Shown piece by piece: positions 7,923-17,139 of a stretch of DNA of 64,000 nucleotides (position 1 is its first letter; each line of letters starts with the position of its first letter). Source of the stretch: Enterococcus sp. HY326 (GTDB lineage: Bacteria > Bacillota > Bacilli > Lactobacillales > Enterococcaceae); the NCBI RefSeq assembly GCF_026157065.1, contig NZ_JANLGQ010000005.1, forward strand, positions 124,001 through 188,000, given 5' to 3'. Made by a program: the position numbers and the translations under genes. The notes under the pieces were generated by a model that was not told where the DNA came from, ran no database searches, and worked only from the letters and a program-made list of their open reading frames with translations.

Positions 7923-10436
7923 CTAGTTAGCTACAATATTAACCAGTTTATTTGGCACGACAATAATTTTACGCACTGTTTTGCCTTCAATATATTCTTG
8001 AATCCCAGCATCTGCCAAAGCAATTTCTTCAAGGGCAGCCTGCTCTATGTCTCGAGAAACTTCGGCCTTTGAGCGAACTTTTCCGTTGACTTGAAAGACA
8101 ACCTCAACTTGATCTTCCACCAGTTCAGCTGGATTATAAGTTGGCCACGGCACATAAGAAATGCCTTCTGTATTGCCTAAAATGGCCCACAATTCTTCAC
8201 TGATGTGGGGAGCAATCGGCGCTAATAATTGGACAAAGCCTTCGACATATTCAAAAGGCAGGACATCCGTTTTATAGGCTTCATTTACAAAAACCATCAA
8301 TTGTGAAATCGCTGTGTTAAAATGCAGATTTTCAAAATCTTCAGTGACTTTTTTCACCGTTTGATGATAGACCTTCGTTAATTGACCGTCGTTGAAGGTG
8401 GTGATGCGGTCCCGCATTTTATTGTTTTCGTCCACCAATAAACGCCAAACCCGGTCCAAGAATTTCCGACTGCCCTCCAAACCATTTTCACTCCAAGCAA
8501 TTGAAGCATCCAATGGTCCCATGAACATTTCGTACATCCGCAAAGTATCGGCACCGTATGTTTCAATCACATCATCAGGATTGACAACATTCTTCAATGA
8601 TTTACTCATTTTGGCTGGCGCTTCCTCTAATGCCTCACCGGTTTCAATATTAACCCAGTCATTGCCACGTTTTTCTACCATATTGGTCGGCACTAGCGCC
8701 CCACGGCTATCACGGAAACTTTGACCGAGAATCATCCCTTGATTGTATAATTTTTGGAAGGGCTCGTTCGTTGGCACGACACCGATATCATATAAGAATT
8801 TATGCCAGAAGCGTACATAAAGCAAATGCAAGACAGCATGTTCAGCCCCACCGATATAAATATCGACTGGCAACCAGCGTTCTAATTTATCATAATCAGC
8901 TAAAACATATTTATTATGGGGATCGATAAAGCGCAGGTAATACCACGAGCTGCCTGCCCATTGTGGCATCGTGTTAGTTTCCCGGCGACCTTTTTTACCA
9001 GTTTCCGGATCAACTACATTAATCCATTCGCTAATGTTGGCTAACGGTGATTCACCTGTGCCGCTTGGTTGAATATTATCAGTCTTTGGTAATTTCAACG
9101 GCAATTCTTCTTCCGGTAAAGCAGTAGTCGTGCCATCTTCCCAATGAATAATTGGAATTGGTTCACCCCAATAGCGTTGGCGGGAGAACAACCAGTCCCG
9201 CAGACGGTAACTGATTTCTTTTTTGCCGACATTTTTTTCTTCCAGCCATTGATTAATTGTTTCGATGGCCTCTTCTTTATTTAAGCCATCTAGAAAATCA
9301 GAATTAATATGTGGGCCATCGCCGACAAAGGCTTCCTTCGTTACATCACCGCCTTCAAGCACTGGCACAATATCCAAACCAAATTCTTTGGCGAATTCAT
9401 AATCACGTTCGTCATGGGCAGGTACCGCCATGATGGCCCCTGTTCCATAAGAAGCCAGCACATAATCCGCAATCCAAATTGGAATTTCTTTGCCGTTAAC
9501 TGGATTGATGGCATAAGCTCCCGTGAAGACGCCAGTTTTTTCTTTGGCCAAATCAGTACGATTTAAATCTGATTTTTTTGAAGCTTCATCGATGTAAGCA
9601 TCGACAGCAGCTTTTTGTTCTGGCGTGGTAATTTCTTGCACCAAGCTCAGCTCAGGTGCTAACACAGCATAAGTGGCACCAAATAAAGTATCCGGTCTTG
9701 TAGTGAACACCGTAAATTCATGATTACTGTTGGCAACTTTAAAAGTCACATTGGCGCCGACTGAACGACCAATCCAGTTGCGTTGCATTTCTTTAATACT
9801 TTCAGGCCAGTCAACTGTTTCTAAATCATCTAGTAAACGGTCCGCATAAGCCGTAATTTTCAACATCCATTGGCGCATTGGTTTTCGGATAACATCGTAG
9901 CCGCCCCGCTCACTTTTGCCATCAATCACTTCTTCATTAGCAATCACTGTACCTAATTCTGGCACCCAGTTCACCGCAACTTCAGCTTCATAGGCTAAGC
10001 CTTTTTCATACATTTTGGTAAAAATCCATTGGGTCCATTTATAATATTCTGGATCAGTGGTGTTAATTTCCCGATTCCAATCATAACTAAAGCCTAAAGA
10101 ATTAATTTGACGACGGAAGGTTTCAATATTTTTTTTCGTAAATTCAGCAGGATCATTACCAGTATCTAGCGCATATTGCTCCGCCGGCAGACCAAAAGCA
10201 TCCCACCCCATTGGATGTAAGACACTATATCCTTGAGCCCGTTTCATCCGCGACAAAATATCTGTCGCTGTGTAGCCCTCTGGATGCCCAACGTGTAACC
10301 CTTGCCCAGATGGATAAGGAAACATATCCAATGCATAAAACTTCGGCATATCGCTCTCGTCATGGGTGTTAAAAACATTGTGCTTCGCCCAATATTTTTG
10401 CCATTTCTTTTCAATCTGCTTGTGATCGTAACTCAT
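7923..10436 (-). CDS. leuS: Leucyl-tRNA synthetase
   Basis: Charges tRNA-Leu with leucine in the cytoplasm. It is a class Ia enzyme with the HIGH-type motif HVGH (near residue 48), the CP1 editing domain with [12 protein letters not shown] and [13 protein letters not shown], and KMSKS near residue 620. The anticodon-binding helical domain and a C-terminal VNGKVRSK domain are complete. At 837 residues it is slightly longer than most Firmicute LeuRS proteins. AGGAGGAAG precedes the ATG. Expression is controlled by a T-box (10764-11015), followed by a further 320-base structured leader of unknown purpose. Confidence 0.98.
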   Translation of the reverse strand: MSYDHKQIEKKWQKYWAKHNVFNTHDESDMPKFYALDMFPYPSGQGLHVGHPEGYTATDILSRMKRAQGYSVLHPMGWDAFGLPAEQYALDTGNDPAEFTKKNIETFRRQINSLGFSYDWNREINTTDPEYYKWTQWIFTKMYEKGLAYEAEVAVNWVPELGTVIANEEVIDGKSERGGYDVIRKPMRQWMLKITAYADRLLDDLETVDWPESIKEMQRNWIGRSVGANVTFKVANSNHEFTVFTTRPDTLFGATYAVLAPELSLVQEITTPEQKAAVDAYIDEASKKSDLNRTDLAKEKTGVFTGAYAINPVNGKEIPIWIADYVLASYGTGAIMAVPAHDERDYEFAKEFGLDIVPVLEGGDVTKEAFVGDGPHINSDFLDGLNKEEAIETINQWLEEKNVGKKEISYRLRDWLFSRQRYWGEPIPIIHWEDGTTTALPEEELPLKLPKTDNIQPSGTGESPLANISEWINVVDPETGKKGRRETNTMPQWAGSSWYYLRFIDPHNKYVLADYDKLERWLPVDIYIGGAEHAVLHLLYVRFWHKFLYDIGVVPTNEPFQKLYNQGMILGQSFRDSRGALVPTNMVEKRGNDWVNIETGEALEEAPAKMSKSLKNVVNPDDVIETYGADTLRMYEMFMGPLDASIAWSENGLEGSRKFLDRVWRLLVDENNKMRDRITTFNDGQLTKVYHQTVKKVTEDFENLHFNTAISQLMVFVNEAYKTDVLPFEYVEGFVQLLAPIAPHISEELWAILGNTEGISYVPWPTYNPAELVEDQVEVVFQVNGKVRSKAEVSRDIEQAALEEIALADAGIQEYIEGKTVRKIIVVPNKLVNIVAN

Positions 10437-10760
10437 GAAACTTCCTCCTAATTCGTTTTGATGTAATAAATTTCTCTTGAGAAATTTAGTTTGATTTGCG
10501 ACTTCGACTTCACCAAATAAATCCGATTAGTCGAATCGTATGCGTGCTGACAATCTGAGATTTCAAACAAAGACCACCAAGGAAATCTTTCCTTAATTTT
10601 GTCAGTAGCCTCATACGTATATCATTCTGCTATACAGCTAGCTAGCAGTTAAATTCTGCAAAAAGCAGAACTGACATCCTAGTTCGTTTAAAAACATACT
10701 CCATCTACCTTAAAAATAAATGAAACGATGTCTAAGTCCAATCCCCAGCGCAAAATAAAA
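10437..10760 (-). other. Long structured leader between the T-box terminator and leuS
   Basis: About 320 transcribed bases without a convincing gene. Several dyads are nested: GTATG/CATAC (10538-10542 with 10612-10616) encloses CTGACAA/TTGTCAG (10547-10553 with 10599-10605), which encloses AAGGAAATCTTTCCTT (10579-10594). Other hairpins are TTCGACT/AGTCGAA (10503-10533) and CTGCTTTTTGCAG. A 16-codon ORF starting ATGGAGTATG lies near the 5' end but has only a weak ribosome site. Confidence 0.5.
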
Positions 10761-10763
10761 AAA

Positions 10764-11015
10764 ATCCTATAAAAAGAGCTGTTGACTCTTTTTATAGGAC
10801 GTAATAGTTTACGTGGTACCACCTAATTTTGATTGAGATTACTCTCAATTCTCGATGGCATAACGGACCAGACCGTTTTTTCTTACTGAAGAGCTTCAGA
10901 AAAAATGCTAAAAGGTGAGTTCAAAAATTCCGTCTGTGCATTTTCACCAGCCATGCACTCTCTAAAAAGTCCGAGATTTTTTACTAATCCTTCATAGATG
11001 CGTATCAATTAATTG
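10764..11015 (-). promoter_or_regulatory. T-box riboswitch, leucine (CUC specifier)
   Basis: Read on the minus strand, a Stem I region is followed by the specifier context GAACTCACC, giving a CUC leucine codon, and by the conserved AGGTGGTACCACG (10811-10824). The terminator stem TCCTATAAAAAGAG / CTCTTTTTATAGGA (10765-10799) ends in a long T run. Uncharged tRNA-Leu would pair with both sites and stabilise the antiterminator, switching leuS on during leucine shortage. Confidence 0.95.
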
Positions 11016-11020
11016 ATAGT

Positions 11021-11049
11021 ATCTTATCAAATAAATTTCTACTTGGCAA
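11021..11049 (-). promoter_or_regulatory. leuS promoter
   Basis: TTGCCA (11044-11049), a 17-base spacer and TAAGAT (11021-11026) lie just upstream of the T-box and just past the stop of the autolysin gene. Confidence 0.75.
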
Positions 11050-11061
11050 TTGAAAAATAGT

Positions 11062-13041
11062 TTAAGCAATTTTCAAAACTTGTCCCACTGTAATGTTCTC
11101 GTTGGACAAATTATTCAGCTCTTGTAATTCTGCAACCGATAAATTATTGTTTTTGGCGATGGAATACATCGTGTCGCCAGCTTTGACTGTATAAGTTTCA
11201 GCTACAATTAAAGTTTGACCAACAGTGACTGCTTCACTACTCAAGTCATTCAACTCCATCAGTTTAGCAACGGTTGTTTTATTGTTCAATGCAATCCGGT
11301 ACAGATTGTCACCGGCTTTAACTGTATAGGTTGTATCTGTTTTGGTATCACTAGCACTTGTGCTAGCCGCTGCTGTGCTGGAAGCTGTTGCTGCCGCTTT
11401 TGTACTTGCACTAGCTGCTGCTGTGCCAGAAACTTTTAAGACCTGACCAACGTAAATATTATCGCTAGTTAAGTTATTCAAGCTCTTCAAATTTGCGACT
11501 GTCGTGCCATTGTTTAATGCAATTCGGTACAAATTGTCGCCAGCTTTGACTGTATAAGAACCAGTTGCCGCAGTGCTGCCGGAATTGGCTGTGCTGGAGC
11601 TACTATTGCTAGAAGCAGAATTTGAAGTGGAGCCAGAGCTGTTTGTTGAACCTGAACCACTAGTTGAAACAACTAAGCTTTGGCCAACGTAAATCATATC
11701 GCTGGTTAAATTATTCCAACTCTTCAAATTGGCTACCGTCGTATTATTACTTAAGGCAATCCGATATAAATTATCACCAGATTTAACTGTGTAGGTTGTG
11801 CCAGAAACTGTCGAGCTGCCGCCCGTTGACGGTGTGCTTGAAGATGAATCATTTGTCGACCCAGTTGAACCGCTCGAATTATTTGAACTGCCGGAACTTG
11901 TTGTCGAGACAATCAAACTTTGACCGACATAAATCATGTCGCTAGTCAAATTATTCCAGCTCTTCAAATTTGCTACCGTTGTATTATTATTTACTGCAAT
12001 GCGGTATAAAGTATCACCGGACTTTACAGAGTAGCTTGTGCCGGTAACTGTTGAGCCGCCACTGTTGTTATCTGTTTCAGTGCCAACAGAAGAATTATCA
12101 TCAGAATTATTCGAGCTTGAAGAATCATTGTTTGAAGATGATTCGTTAGACGAGCCCGTATTGCCGACAACTAAACTTTGGCCGACATAAATCATATCGC
12201 TGCTTAGATTATTCCAGCTCTTTAAGTTGGCCACTGTTGTGCCATAACTTAAGGCGATGCGGTATAAAGTATCGCCAGATTTTACTATATAAGTCGGGCC
12301 AGTAACAGTTGAGCCTGATGAAGAACCTGAACCAGAAGAACTTGAACCACCAGAGCTAGCGCCGCCTCCTAATGAGCCACCGGTGCTGCCACCTGAACCG
12401 CCTGTATCATATTGAGTGAGATTATATAATTCAATCAAACGATTTAATTTGCTGGCATAAGTTGGATCAGTTGCGTACCGGCCAGTCAAATAGGCCGTCG
12501 CTTCTTGATAAGAAGAAGTATTGCTCTTCCAAGCTCCCGCATAGAAATAAATGCCAGAAGTAAAGGATGTATTCTTCAAAACATAAGCATTGTCTTGGAA
12601 AGATTCTGCATAGGATGGATAACGACGGAATTGTGCGTTAATCGTCACCCACGTACTATTTAAATATTCTGATGTTGCCATGGTCACGCTTTGACCGTTA
12701 TAAGAACCTTTGATACCAAATAAATTGTAATTCGGTGCGCTCGCTAAAGCACTATTGCCCCAACTACTTTCCAAAATTGCCTGCGCCATCATAACAGACG
12801 CATATAAATCATTCGCTGCGGCAACTGATTTCGCATGAGGTGCGATTGAGTTGATAAAATTTGTTGTGCTAGAAGTTGCTGTAACCCCAGTAGCTTCTGC
12901 TGTTTCCGCTGGCATTACTAGCGGTACCGCAACGGAGCAAGAAATGACAGCCGTTCCTAAAATGGCGGCACTTCTTTTAACCGGGCCGAAGCCTTTTTTC
13001 TTCGTTGCTACAGATAATGATTTTCTAGATATGTAAGCCAA
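11062..13041 (-). CDS. Secreted autolysin, GH73 glycosidase with six LysM repeats
   Basis: Peptidoglycan hydrolase matching Enterococcus hirae muramidase-2 in size (659 residues) and layout. A signal peptide (about residues 1-50, ending AETAEA) is followed by a GH73 domain (about 60-212) with the catalytic Glu in QAILESSWG. Six LysM domains follow (about 250-293, 336-379, 413-456, 494-536, 572-615, 617-659), each with an SGDTLYRIA or AGDNLYRIA core, joined by Ser/Gly/Thr/Asn-rich linkers; the last two LysMs abut. GH73 enzymes may be N-acetylglucosaminidases or muramidases, and sequence alone does not settle which. Start is TTG with AAAGGGGG nine bases upstream. Confidence 0.93.
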   Translation of the reverse strand: MAYISRKSLSVATKKKGFGPVKRSAAILGTAVISCSVAVPLVMPAETAEATGVTATSSTTNFINSIAPHAKSVAAANDLYASVMMAQAILESSWGNSALASAPNYNLFGIKGSYNGQSVTMATSEYLNSTWVTINAQFRRYPSYAESFQDNAYVLKNTSFTSGIYFYAGAWKSNTSSYQEATAYLTGRYATDPTYASKLNRLIELYNLTQYDTGGSGGSTGGSLGGGASSGGSSSSGSGSSSGSTVTGPTYIVKSGDTLYRIALSYGTTVANLKSWNNLSSDMIYVGQSLVVGNTGSSNESSSNNDSSSSNNSDDNSSVGTETDNNSGGSTVTGTSYSVKSGDTLYRIAVNNNTTVANLKSWNNLTSDMIYVGQSLIVSTTSSGSSNNSSGSTGSTNDSSSSTPSTGGSSTVSGTTYTVKSGDNLYRIALSNNTTVANLKSWNNLTSDMIYVGQSLVVSTSGSGSTNSSGSTSNSASSNSSSSTANSGSTAATGSYTVKAGDNLYRIALNNGTTVANLKSLNNLTSDNIYVGQVLKVSGTAAASASTKAAATASSTAAASTSASDTKTDTTYTVKAGDNLYRIALNNKTTVAKLMELNDLSSEAVTVGQTLIVAETYTVKAGDTMYSIAKNNNLSVAELQELNNLSNENITVGQVLKIA

Positions 13042-13190
13042 TGTGTCAAACCCCCTTTAAGTTATATGAATTAAAATGCTTATAAATAATTAATAGTGTC
13101 CATATCTATTATATAAAATTTAGAAATCTTCTAAAACAGTTAGTCGACGAGTAATACAAGTTTAATCTAGCCGTAACATTTGTCATTTTA

Positions 13191-13218
13191 TTTTGAAAGC
13201 GATGAGCTGTGCTATAAT
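13191..13218 (+). promoter_or_regulatory. Promoter of the PAP2-ytqA-ytqB operon
   Basis: Extended -10 TGCTATAAT (TATAAT 13213-13218) with a weak TTTTGA -35 sixteen bases upstream. Confidence 0.6.
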
Positions 13219-13245
13219 GATGCGGTAGAAAAGCGAGGGAAAGAA

Positions 13246-13896
13246 ATGAAAAATAAAATGTATTACCAACTGGCAGGCAGTTTTGCCCTGCTGATTTTCG
13301 CCTTTTTAGGCTATGTCGTTCGATTTTACCCCACTTGGTTAACTGGCTTTGACGATGCGGTGACGGCCGTCGTTCGCAGCAACTATCCCAATATGAATTC
13401 CTTTTTTTTATGGATAACCCAATTTGGAAATGCCATTACCGTCATCATTCTAGCATTGGCAATTGCTTTTGTCCTTGTTCGCGGAAAAAAATATATGCAG
13501 ACGCTTTGGTTGGCTGCCAATCTCATTTTAATTTCCGGCATCGCAAACCCGCTGCTAAAATTATTTTTTAACCGCCAACGCCCAACCCTAGAGCATTTGG
13601 TGACAGAAACTAGTCTGAGCTTTCCCAGTGGTCATGCTGTAACAAGCGTTATTCTTTATGGCACCATAATTTTCATTTTGCCGACAATTCTTGAAGGAAA
13701 AAAAATTACCCGTCTGTTGCAGGTCGTTTTAGGTATCCTCATTTTACTAATTGGTGCTAGTCGGATTTATTTAGGGGTTCATTTCCCAAGTGATATTCTG
13801 GGAGGTTACACGCTAGGTTTAGCTTGGCTCTTTTTCACCTATCCTTTTTATGATCATCAACGCTTTGTCTGGCAATTTTCTGGCAAGCAGAAGTAA
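13246..13896 (+). CDS. PAP2-family membrane phosphatase
   Basis: Integral membrane acid phosphatase of 216 residues with all three PAP2 motifs: KLFFNRQRP, FPSGHAVTS and SRIYLGVHFPSDILGGY. Likely substrates are undecaprenyl pyrophosphate or phosphatidylglycerol phosphate; which of the two cannot be told from the sequence. About five or six membrane helices. The start is the ATG at 13246 after GAGGGAAAG; an upstream TTG extension overlaps the promoter and is rejected. First gene of a probable three-gene operon, 12 bases before ytqA. Confidence 0.88.
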   Translation: MKNKMYYQLAGSFALLIFAFLGYVVRFYPTWLTGFDDAVTAVVRSNYPNMNSFFLWITQFGNAITVIILALAIAFVLVRGKKYMQTLWLAANLILISGIANPLLKLFFNRQRPTLEHLVTETSLSFPSGHAVTSVILYGTIIFILPTILEGKKITRLLQVVLGILILLIGASRIYLGVHFPSDILGGYTLGLAWLFFTYPFYDHQRFVWQFSGKQK

Positions 13897-13908
13897 GGAA
13901 TGAATTTT

Positions 13909-14850
13909 ATGAAAACTGCTAATTTTGTAGAAAACAAACGCTATTACACTTGGAATCATGCTTTGCAGCAAGAGTTCGGCGGAAAAATTTTCAAAGTTCC
14001 TATCGACGCCGGTTTTGATTGTCCAAACCGAGATGGTACCGTGGCCCACGGCGGCTGCACCTTTTGTAGTGTCTCAGGCTCAGGCGATATGATTGTCGCA
14101 CCGGAAGCACCATTGCCGCTGCAATTTGAAAAAGAAGTGGCACAGATGCATCTAAAATGGCCGGAGGTACAACAGTACATCGTTTATTTTCAAAATTTTA
14201 CGAACACCCATGCACCAGTCGCCGTTTTGCGGGAACGCTTTGAACAAGTTGTAAATTTGCCGGGGGTTGTCGGGATTGCCATCGGTACCCGACCTGATTG
14301 TCTGCCTGAAGAAACCGTCGAGTACTTGGCGGAATTAAATCAACGCCTATATCTGTGGGTGGAGCTAGGTCTGCAAACCACTTTTGAACATACTAGCAAT
14401 TTAATTAATCGGGCCCATGATTACCAAACTTATTTAGATGGTGTCGCTCGTCTGCGGCAACACAACATCCGAGTATGCACTCATTTAATTAATGGCTTGC
14501 CCGGTGAAACTAAAGAAATGATGGTTGAAAATCTCAAGCGGACTATTTTAGATTCTGATATTCAAGGAATTAAATTGCACTTGATGCATCTAATGAAAAA
14601 GACCCGCATGATTCGTGATTATCATGAAGGCCGGCTGCATTTAATGTCGAAGGCCGACTATGTGGAAGTTATTTGCGATCAATTGGAACTGATTCCCCAA
14701 GACATTATCATTCACCGGTTGACCGGTGATGCTCCGTGGGATTCAATCATTGGACCAATGTGGAGTTTAAAAAAATGGGAAGTCCTCAATGCAATTGATG
14801 ATGAGCTGGAGCGCAGAGATTCCTACCAAGGAAAATTTGCCCTGCGCTAA
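13909..14850 (+). CDS. ytqA: Radical SAM protein, TIGR01212/YtqA family
   Basis: A 313-residue radical SAM protein. The N-terminus holds the cluster-binding cysteines in a widened motif, CPNRDGTVAHGGCTFC, which is typical of this family instead of the usual CxxxCxxC spacing. Later segments VYFQNFTNTHAP and IGTRPDCLP are family-specific. Bacillus YtqA and its partner YtqB are encoded side by side, as here, and a joint role in tRNA modification has been proposed for the pair. The ATG at 13909 is nine bases after AAGGA; an ATG at 13900 directly abuts that site. Followed after 13 bases by the methyltransferase gene. Confidence 0.88.
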   Translation: MKTANFVENKRYYTWNHALQQEFGGKIFKVPIDAGFDCPNRDGTVAHGGCTFCSVSGSGDMIVAPEAPLPLQFEKEVAQMHLKWPEVQQYIVYFQNFTNTHAPVAVLRERFEQVVNLPGVVGIAIGTRPDCLPEETVEYLAELNQRLYLWVELGLQTTFEHTSNLINRAHDYQTYLDGVARLRQHNIRVCTHLINGLPGETKEMMVENLKRTILDSDIQGIKLHLMHLMKKTRMIRDYHEGRLHLMSKADYVEVICDQLELIPQDIIIHRLTGDAPWDSIIGPMWSLKKWEVLNAIDDELERRDSYQGKFALR

Positions 14851-14863
14851 TGGGAGTGAAAAA

Positions 14864-15427
14864 ATGTTATTAACTGCAATGCGTTACAGCCACCTTTTAT
14901 TGAAGGAAGTGTTGCAACCGGGCGATTCAGCCTTAGATGGCACGATGGGAAACGGCAATGATACTGCTTTATTGGCTGAGTTAGTCGGAGCAAGCGGTCA
15001 CGTATACGGTTTTGACCTGCAGGCTCTGGCTGTCGAAAATACTAAAAAACGTTTGGCAGAAAAAGAACTGTTACCTCAAAGCCAATTATATTTAAAAGGG
15101 CATGAAACGATTGACCAAACTTTAGCGGAGAATGTTCAACTGACCGCCGCAATTTTTAACCTCGGCTACTTACCTAAGAGCGATAAAAACATTATCACCC
15201 TGCCGGAGACTACTAAAATTGCGTTAACCAGTTGTCTGCGGCGTTTAAAAAGCAAGGGCCGTCTGATTATTGTCGCCTATTACGGCCATCCCGGTGGACC
15301 CGAGGAATTGGCCACCGTCGAAAATTTCTGCGAAAATCTGCCGCAGGAACAATTCAACGTTTTAAAATACCAATTTATCAATCAAAAAAATTCTCCACCG
15401 ATTTTGTTTTGTGTGGAAAAAAAATAA
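14864..15427 (+). CDS. ytqB: Class I SAM methyltransferase, YtqB family
   Basis: A 187-residue Rossmann-fold methyltransferase. The SAM loop is DGTMGNGNDTALLAE, followed by an acidic strand end GFDLQ; the catalytic stretch NLGYLPKSDK carries the N(L/P)PY-like motif seen in N-methyltransferases, here NLGY. Members are annotated as rRNA methyltransferases, while YtqB has been linked to tRNA methylation, so the substrate stays open. The ATG at 14864 follows GGGAGTG; a longer frame overlapping ytqA is an artefact. It ends the operon, with a terminator right after the stop codon. Confidence 0.85.
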   Translation: MLLTAMRYSHLLLKEVLQPGDSALDGTMGNGNDTALLAELVGASGHVYGFDLQALAVENTKKRLAEKELLPQSQLYLKGHETIDQTLAENVQLTAAIFNLGYLPKSDKNIITLPETTKIALTSCLRRLKSKGRLIIVAYYGHPGGPEELATVENFCENLPQEQFNVLKYQFINQKNSPPILFCVEKK

Positions 15428-15430
15428 AAA

Positions 15431-15453
15431 GTCAGCTGCGGCTGGCTTTTTTT
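15431..15453 (+). terminator. Intrinsic terminator of the ytqAB operon
   Basis: GTCAGC-TGCG-GCTGGC followed by TTTTTTT, four bases after the ytqB stop. Confidence 0.9.
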
Positions 15454-15736
15454 CTGCCTTCAAAAAAATTGTCAGATAAACTGAATGACTACCTTGAAAA
15501 AAATCAACTTAGTAAGCTAAACATTTTAGCAATTTTAATAAGATTAACTTAATAAGCAAAATTAATAAAATGTAGATTTCTACTATCAAAATTCATGCTG
15601 AAAGTCACTCCTGACATGCTTTGTTAAAAATGAAAAATTATTTTTCTGCCCCCTCCATTTGCCATTTACCCTCCAATACTTATCGTGCTATAATTTTTCT
15701 AATTCTTTTCTAATAAAACAAAAAGGAGTGTTGCTA
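15454..15736 (+). promoter_or_regulatory. Promoter region of the citrate transporter gene
   Basis: An extended -10 TGCTATAAT (TATAAT 15689-15694) with TTTACC 18 bases upstream. The remaining AT-rich bases hold no gene I can support. Confidence 0.55.
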
Positions 15737-17053
15737 ATGGTCGCTTTGATGGCCTACGCCCTAGTGGCGGTTTTTTTAATTTTAATTATGACGAAAAAGT
15801 TAAGTCCCTTTGCGGCTCTTGCGGTCGTTCCCATCGTTTTTGGAGTGATTGGGCAACTGGTCGGACTGTGGGATGTTAATTTAGGAGAAGCGGCCTTAGA
15901 AGGCTTGCAGACAACTAGCACGACTGCCATAATGCTGTTGTTTGCGGTCTTGTTTTTCACGTTGATGATTGATGCGGGATTATTTGACCCTTTATCCAAC
16001 GCCATGATTCGTTATGCCAAAGGTGATCCATTAAAGGTGATGATGGCAACTGTCGCCCTTTCCGCGGGAGTTTCGTTAAACGGTGACGGCACAACCACCA
16101 TGATTATTGTTTGTTCCGCCTTTGTCCCCATCTATAAAAAATTAAACATGAGCATGTTGGACTTGGCCGTCTTAACCATTTTATCCCATTCCGTTTTAAA
16201 TTTATTGCCTTGGGGTGGACCGACTGCTCGGGTAATCACCGTTTTAAATTTAAATGAGTCTGAAGTTTTACAAGGCTTAGTCCCGATGATTATTGCGGCA
16301 ACCATTTACATGTTGGTCGTAGCCTACATCATGGGGCGCAAGGAGCGCAAACGCTTAGACATTTTAGAGTTTACCGATGAGCATCTTTTTGAAATGACGA
16401 CCATCACCGACCCAGAAATTTTAGCTATGCGTCGGCCGAAACTACTCTGGATTAATTTTATTTTAACAGCTCTGGTGATTATCCTATTAATTTGGGGAAT
16501 CATCCCTTCGGCAATTTTATTTATTGCCGGCACCGCTCTTGGTTTGATGATTAATTATCCCGACTTGAAGGATCAGCGGGCTCGGATTGAAGCCAATTTA
16601 CCTGACGCTGGTCAAGTAGCGATGGTAGTTATTTCAGCGGGAATTTTTATGGGAATTTTATCTGGCACTGGCATGAATTCAGCGATTGCCACCAGCATGA
16701 CGGCAATTATTCCAGAAAGCCTGAGCCATTATTGGGGATTAATTGTCGCCTTGTTATCTGCTCCAGGGACCTTTTTCCTATCCAACGACGCCTTTTATTA
16801 CGGAGTCTTACCGGTCTTAGCAGAATCAGGAATTGAATATGGTTTTACGCCACTGCAATTAGGTTTTGCTTCTTTAATGGGTCAAGCCTTCCATTTATTA
16901 AGTCCACTCGTTCCATTTATTTATGTACTATTGCGAATGACTAACGTTGACATGGGCCAATGGCAGCGGAAAAGCGCCGTGATTGCCATCGGAATTTTCA
17001 TCGTCTATGTCCTGATTGGCATTGTTTTTGGCTTAATGCCACTGTCTGTTTAA
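15737..17053 (+). CDS. CitMHS-family citrate transporter
   Basis: A 438-residue secondary transporter of the CitM/CitH family, which imports citrate as a complex with Mg2+ or Ca2+ together with protons. Evidence: about 12 hydrophobic segments, the early KKLSPFAALAVVPIVFG helix, and conserved NGDGTTTMIIVCSAFVPIY and LPWGGPTARV stretches of the family. The start at 15737 lies seven bases after AGGAG; an in-frame upstream extension has no ribosome site. It stands alone and converges with icd, which suggests citrate entering here could be oxidised via isocitrate, though no citrate lyase or aconitase gene is in the window. Confidence 0.85.
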   Translation: MVALMAYALVAVFLILIMTKKLSPFAALAVVPIVFGVIGQLVGLWDVNLGEAALEGLQTTSTTAIMLLFAVLFFTLMIDAGLFDPLSNAMIRYAKGDPLKVMMATVALSAGVSLNGDGTTTMIIVCSAFVPIYKKLNMSMLDLAVLTILSHSVLNLLPWGGPTARVITVLNLNESEVLQGLVPMIIAATIYMLVVAYIMGRKERKRLDILEFTDEHLFEMTTITDPEILAMRRPKLLWINFILTALVIILLIWGIIPSAILFIAGTALGLMINYPDLKDQRARIEANLPDAGQVAMVVISAGIFMGILSGTGMNSAIATSMTAIIPESLSHYWGLIVALLSAPGTFFLSNDAFYYGVLPVLAESGIEYGFTPLQLGFASLMGQAFHLLSPLVPFIYVLLRMTNVDMGQWQRKSAVIAIGIFIVYVLIGIVFGLMPLSV

Positions 17054-17063
17054 ATGCTTCAAT

Positions 17064-17135
17064 AAAAAAACCAAACCGCTAAGAATTTCCCTTCTCATAT
17101 TAGAAGAAAAATTCTAAAAAGCGGTTTGGTTTTTT
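17064..17135. terminator. Bidirectional terminator between the citrate carrier and icd
   Basis: Outer arms AAAAACCAAACCGCT / AGCGGTTTGGTTTTTT enclose an AGAATTT / AAATTCT inner pairing. Confidence 0.9.
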
Positions 17136-17139
17136 ATTT

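Noticed and set aside
15232-15552. ORF overlapping the end of ytqB
   Set aside because: Out-of-frame shadow that crosses the terminator.
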